Below, one piece after another: positions 14,690 to 17,335 of a stretch of DNA of 17,335 nt. Within the stretch, counting starts at the first letter, position 1; the number at the start of each line of letters is the position of its first letter. Under the pieces are notes generated by a model. The model did not search any database, was not told the origin of the DNA, and saw only the letters and a list, made by a program, of their open reading frames with translations. The position numbers and the translations under genes are program-made. The stretch comes from an uncultured Oscillospiraceae bacterium. GTDB taxonomy: Bacteria > Bacillota > Clostridia > Oscillospirales > Acutalibacteraceae. The stretch is taken from contig CAJJLZ010000038.1 in NCBI GenBank assembly GCA_905192745.1, positions 1 through 17,335 on the forward strand, written 5' to 3'.

Positions 14690-14702
14690 AGGGGATGTTC
14701 AG

Positions 14703-14731
14703 TTGAAAAAACAGAGGAAATATGGTATTGA
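14703..14731 (+). promoter_or_regulatory. Probable promoter of the two-component genes
   Basis: TTGAAA (14703-14708) and TATTGA (14726-14731) are 17 bp apart, about 37 bases before the GTG start. TAGTAT at 14732 is an alternative -10. The LytTR repeats end 14 bases upstream of the -35 box, so the regulator may also control its own gene. Confidence 0.5.
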
Positions 14732-14767
14732 TAGTATAGGGGTAGTATGTATGAGGGGGTGGTTTTC

Positions 14768-15511
14768 GTGAAAATTGCTGTCTGCGATGACGATTCGCAA
14801 GTCCTGCTCCGTGTGCTTTCGAAGTTGGCCGCCTATCGGGAACAGCGGCAGGCCGACCTTTCCTGTCAGGGCTTTGAGAATGCTGTGGATTTGCTTGCGT
14901 CCATGGAACGCGAAAATTATGACCTTCTGTTTTTGGATGTACTGATGCCGGGACTCAGCGGCATTCAGGCCGCCCGCGAAATCCGGCAGAAAAATGAAAA
15001 CATAAAAATTGTCTTTTTAACTTCTTCTCCGGAATATGCGGTGGAAAGCTACAGCGTACAGGCCACCAATTATTTGTTGAAGCCCGCGACAGAGGAACGG
15101 TTATTCCCCGTATTGGATCAGCTTGCCGATTTGCTGCGAAAACCGGAAGAGGCGCTTACCATCCGGACACAGGGCAGCGTGTTCCGTTTGCCCTATGGGA
15201 AAATCGAATATATCGAAGTGATATCAAAGACTCTCTATTTCTATTTGGCAAACGGCAGTGTCAGGCAAATATGCGGCAGCCTGTCCGACTATGAACCCGC
15301 GCTGCTCGCCCATCCCGGCTTCTGTAAAATCCATCGTTCCTATCTGGTTAATCTGAACTGGGTGACCGAAGTGCGTCAGGGACAACTGCTGACTGCAACC
15401 GGCCGCCGGGTTCCCATTGCCCGGTCCGCTTATCAGCATGTACGGACAGCGTATACGGAGTTTTTGTTTGAAGACGCGGGCATTACAGGCCATACCGGAG
15501 GAAACGAATAA
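14768..15511 (+). CDS. LytTR-family response regulator
   Basis: The 247-aa product has a receiver domain (residues 1-120) with acidic pocket CDDD (6-9), phosphoacceptor Asp57 in FLDVLMPG, Thr85 and Lys105 in LLKPA. The LytTR DNA-binding domain covers about residues 138-240 (TIRTQGSVFRLPYGKIEYIEV, then HPGFCKIHRSYLVNLNWV). It should bind pairs of 9-bp repeats such as those at 14660-14689. The GTG start gives the standard MKIAVCDDD opening and has AGGGGG 8 bases upstream; an ATG at 14747 would add 7 residues and lacks a good site. Its stop overlaps the kinase ATG (TAATG), so the pair is translationally coupled. Confidence 0.93.
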   Translation: MKIAVCDDDSQVLLRVLSKLAAYREQRQADLSCQGFENAVDLLASMERENYDLLFLDVLMPGLSGIQAAREIRQKNENIKIVFLTSSPEYAVESYSVQATNYLLKPATEERLFPVLDQLADLLRKPEEALTIRTQGSVFRLPYGKIEYIEVISKTLYFYLANGSVRQICGSLSDYEPALLAHPGFCKIHRSYLVNLNWVTEVRQGQLLTATGRRVPIARSAYQHVRTAYTEFLFEDAGITGHTGGNE

Positions 15512-16788
15512 TGATTCAGTTGCTTAGCTTGTTCTGTTACGGTCTGGTGCTGTTGTTCGGCATTGCCGTGTCCGTCTGCTTTTCAGGCGCCCCAAAAAAG
15601 CGGAAGAATCTTCTTTCCACCGGCGGCTTCTTTCTTTTGGCCTTATTCCTTCAAATTGTCTGTTGGCAGTTCTTTGGTCTGGAACAAACCAAAGAGCTAT
15701 ATCCACTCATTGTGCATCTGCCGCTGGTTATCTTTCTGCATACAATCCTGAAACGTTCCTGGCTGGTATCTTTATCCAGCGTTTTTGCCGCCTATCTATG
15801 TTGCCAGATTCCCAAATGGTTCGGCTCAACCGGCGAGATACTCTTTCATACGCAGCTTGCTTACTATCTCAGTTATATGCCGGCGATGGCGCTGTGTTTT
15901 TATCTTCTTTATAAATATGTAGCCGCCCCGGTCAGCCGAATCATGACCCAGTCAAGGAAATCCTGCCTGCTGTTCGGCACTGTGCCGCTCTTGTATTACC
16001 TGTTTGATTATGTTTCCACCATCTACACCGACTGGCTGTACAGCGGTTCCCGGATGGCGGTACAGTTTATTCCCTCCGTAGTTTCCATGTTCTACTTTGT
16101 GTTTGTTCTCATCTATTACGCCGAAGCGCAAAAGGAAAAAGCCACACAACGGGAACGGGATTTGATGGCGGCACAGCTGAAAGAGGCAAAGACGGAATTT
16201 GATACGCTCAGCCGGATGCAGGAGCAGACGCGCCGGTACCGCCACGATATGCGCCATCATTTCACATTGATTCAGGGGTTGGCGGCTCAAGGGGATATGG
16301 AAAAGATTATTCGCTATCTTCAAACCGCCGAATCGGATCTGGATGCCTTCACCCCCACGCGGTATTGCAAAAATGAAACCGTCAACCTGCTCCTGTCCTC
16401 CTTTGATACGATGGCAACGCAAGCCGGCGTTGTTCTTTCGGTTGAGGCCTGTGTCCCGGAGATACTTCCTGTCAGCGACACAGAACTGTGTTCTTTGCTC
16501 TCCAACGGTTTAGAAAACGCCATTACGGCCGCCTCCGCCGCACCGATACCGGAGAAAAAAATAGTGTCGGTACAGATTGCGGTGTATAAGGAAAAGCTGC
16601 TTCTGTCTGTAAAGAATCCCTATGAAGGGGATATTATCCTGCAGGCAGGGCTTCCGCAAACGAATCGGGAGGGTCACGGCTATGGCTCCCGCAGCATTTC
16701 CGCTATCGCGGAACTTCACGGCGGGCAGGCTTTGTTTTCTGCCAATGCGGGTGTGTTTTCCCTGAAAGTTATGATTCCTCTGAAATAA
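15511..16788 (+). CDS. GHKL sensor histidine kinase (AgrC-like)
   Basis: The 425-aa product has about six membrane spans in residues 1-205, with little outside the membrane. A coiled-coil linker (about 205-240) leads to the H-box RRYRHDMRHH, with His245 the likely phosphoacceptor. The ATPase domain has the N-box SNGLENAI (about 331-338) and G-box GHGYGSRSI (about 388-396). This is the AgrC/ComD-type layout that usually senses peptides or membrane-active compounds. No peptide or processing gene (AgrD/AgrB type) is in the window, so the ligand is unknown. GGAGG in the tail of the regulator gene serves the ATG. The stop codon directly abuts the IS200 right-end hairpin, which now probably acts as its terminator. 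Confidence 0.93.
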   Translation: MIQLLSLFCYGLVLLFGIAVSVCFSGAPKKRKNLLSTGGFFLLALFLQIVCWQFFGLEQTKELYPLIVHLPLVIFLHTILKRSWLVSLSSVFAAYLCCQIPKWFGSTGEILFHTQLAYYLSYMPAMALCFYLLYKYVAAPVSRIMTQSRKSCLLFGTVPLLYYLFDYVSTIYTDWLYSGSRMAVQFIPSVVSMFYFVFVLIYYAEAQKEKATQRERDLMAAQLKEAKTEFDTLSRMQEQTRRYRHDMRHHFTLIQGLAAQGDMEKIIRYLQTAESDLDAFTPTRYCKNETVNLLLSSFDTMATQAGVVLSVEACVPEILPVSDTELCSLLSNGLENAITAASAAPIPEKKIVSVQIAVYKEKLLLSVKNPYEGDIILQAGLPQTNREGHGYGSRSISAIAELHGGQALFSANAGVFSLKVMIPLK

Positions 16789-16864
16789 AACCACGCGTTG
16801 AACGCGTGGTTTGAACAGGCCCTATAAGGGCCTATATCCTGTGGTAGCCCCCTACTCGGGGGCT
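16788..16864. repeat. Three consecutive hairpins at the IS200 right end
   Basis: AAACCACGCGTT/AACGCGTGGTTT (16788-16799 and 16801-16812) forms a near-loopless 12-bp palindrome. AGGCCCT-ATA-AGGGCCT follows at 16817-16833, and AGCCCCC-TACTC-GGGGGCT at 16846-16864. The first has the position of the subterminal hairpin recognised by TnpA. The last sits just after the tnpA stop and can reduce readthrough from either side. Confidence 0.65.
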
Positions 16865-17282
16865 CCTTTTATGCCTTTTCCGCCCCGAATGGATCAATCA
16901 ATTCTTTCATGCTCAATTGATCATTTGCTATATCTTCCTGCAACTGATTCCGTATGTACTCCTTGATTGACGTTTCATATTTCCCTACCGTATCCACAAA
17001 GTATCCTCTACACCAGAAGTGCCGATTACCATACTTGTATTTTAGATTTGCGTGTTTATCGAAGATCATCAAGCTGCTTTTACTCTTCAAATATCCCATA
17101 AACGAGGATACACCTATATGCGGTGGTATTGACACCAGCATATGTATATGATTTGGGCAACACTCCGCTTCTAAAATTTCCACTCCTTTTCGTTCACTTA
17201 ATTCTCTTAGAATTTTTCCTACATCTGCTTTGATCTTTCCATATATCACTTGCCTGCGATACTTCGGCGCAAACACGATGTG
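16789..17282 (-). mobile_element. IS200/IS605-type element, 3' part (right end plus most of tnpA)
   Basis: The segment holds tnpA from about codon 19 to its stop and a structured right end of ~80 bases with three hairpins. The first tnpA codons are missing, and the break falls at the same codon as in the fragment at 489-551 on the other strand. Together the two would make one complete IS200-type element. Confidence 0.65.
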
Positions 17283-17309
17283 TGTAGGATTGTCAAAGAT
17301 ATTGGACAA
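16869..17309 (-). pseudogene. tnpA: IS200/IS605 Y1 transposase TnpA, 5'-truncated
   Basis: From HIVFAPKYRRQVIYG onward (first base at 17282) the protein is a Y1 HUH transposase. It has the His-hydrophobic-His motif in NHIHML, PPHIGVSSFMGYLKSKS, GNRHFWCRGYFVDTVG and the catalytic Tyr in YIRNQ. The C-terminus SMKELIDPFGAEKA is complete. The usual start (HTxWxCxY before HIVF) is replaced by IFDNPT, which comes from the 18-bp sequence at 17283-17300 read in frame. The frame can still open at a TTG at 17309, but the native ribosome site and first ~19 residues are gone. All catalytic residues remain, so weak activity cannot be excluded. Confidence 0.75.
17283..17300. repeat. 18-bp sequence, inverted copy of 2943-2960
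   Basis: TGTAGGATTGTCAAAGAT is the exact reverse complement of 2943-2960. Beyond 18 bp the flanks differ on both sides. It starts with TGT and borders the broken tnpA directly, as the end of an inserted element would. Confidence 0.9.
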
Positions 17310-17335
17310 TGAACTCGGCAGGAGAAAGCCAGTAA
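17293..17335 (-). other. Possible 3' end of an IS3-type transposase gene, cut by the window edge
   Basis: One minus-strand frame reads YWLSPAEFIVQYL and then stops at TGA (17295-17293). That is similar to the LSPxE(Y/F) tail of IS3-family OrfB transposases, and the stop lies within 12 bases of the presumed element end at 17283. Only 13 residues are visible, so this is weak. Another frame of the same DNA continues into tnpA and could instead be read as the middle of a MazF-like gene. Confidence 0.35.

Noticed and set aside
16789..16868. Small peptide pheromone gene after the kinase
   Set aside because: The stretch is fully occupied by three hairpins of the IS200 right end; no start codon with a ribosome site.
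1..17335. CRISPR arrays, rRNA genes, diversity-generating repeats
   Set aside because: No regularly spaced repeats, rRNA signatures or template/variable repeat pairs were seen on reading both strands.

Overview
The window looks like chromosome from a high-GC, Gram-positive anaerobe of the class Clostridia, perhaps near Oscillospiraceae. This is an inference. It rests on GC-rich housekeeping genes, several lipoproteins, a DUF4127 protein, a GHKL kinase with a LytTR regulator, a clostridial large serine recombinase and an IS200-type transposase. No species can be named from the sequence alone.

Left part (1-2960), mobile DNA. Bases 250-299 are only the 3' half of a tRNA-Ala(GGC) gene, from the anticodon arm to CCA. 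The DNA to their left is probably the end of an integrated element that extends out of the window. After the tRNA terminator come the left end and first ~20 codons of an IS200-type tnpA. They are fused in frame to the C-terminal part of a MazF-like toxin with a Cys-rich tail. A 55-aa gene and a 616-aa large serine recombinase with its own strong promoter follow. The recombinase stop codon lies inside a 34-bp inverted repeat.

Middle part (3206-10512), GC-rich chromosomal genes. These are a flavin-binding split-barrel protein and a DUF4127 protein, then convergent comM (Mg-chelatase-like AAA+ ATPase). A second group reads rightward: a DUF3006-like protein, a nucleoside hydrolase lipoprotein, a HAD phosphatase and an AI-2E-family membrane protein. 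Strong terminators close both groups.

Right part (10671-16788), the most interesting unit. A LytTR response regulator and a GHKL sensor kinase read rightward. Divergent from them are six genes for envelope proteins: a LemA-like membrane stub, two lipoproteins, a TM2 protein, a single-span membrane protein and a lipid-anchored clostripain-family (C11) protease. The shared control region has two LytTR-type 9-bp direct repeats with exactly 12 bp between them, oriented toward the envelope genes. A reasonable model is that the kinase senses an unknown signal and the regulator switches on this small surface module. No AgrB/AgrD-type peptide genes are visible here.

Right edge (16788-17335). The rest of an IS200-type tnpA lies here on the minus strand and begins at the same codon where the left tnpA fragment breaks off. 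An 18-bp sequence is shared in inverted orientation between 2943-2960 and 17283-17300. The simplest joint reading is one IS200 copy split by a rearrangement, perhaps an inversion of the 14.3-kb block between, with insertion of an IS3-like element or of the recombinase element also involved.
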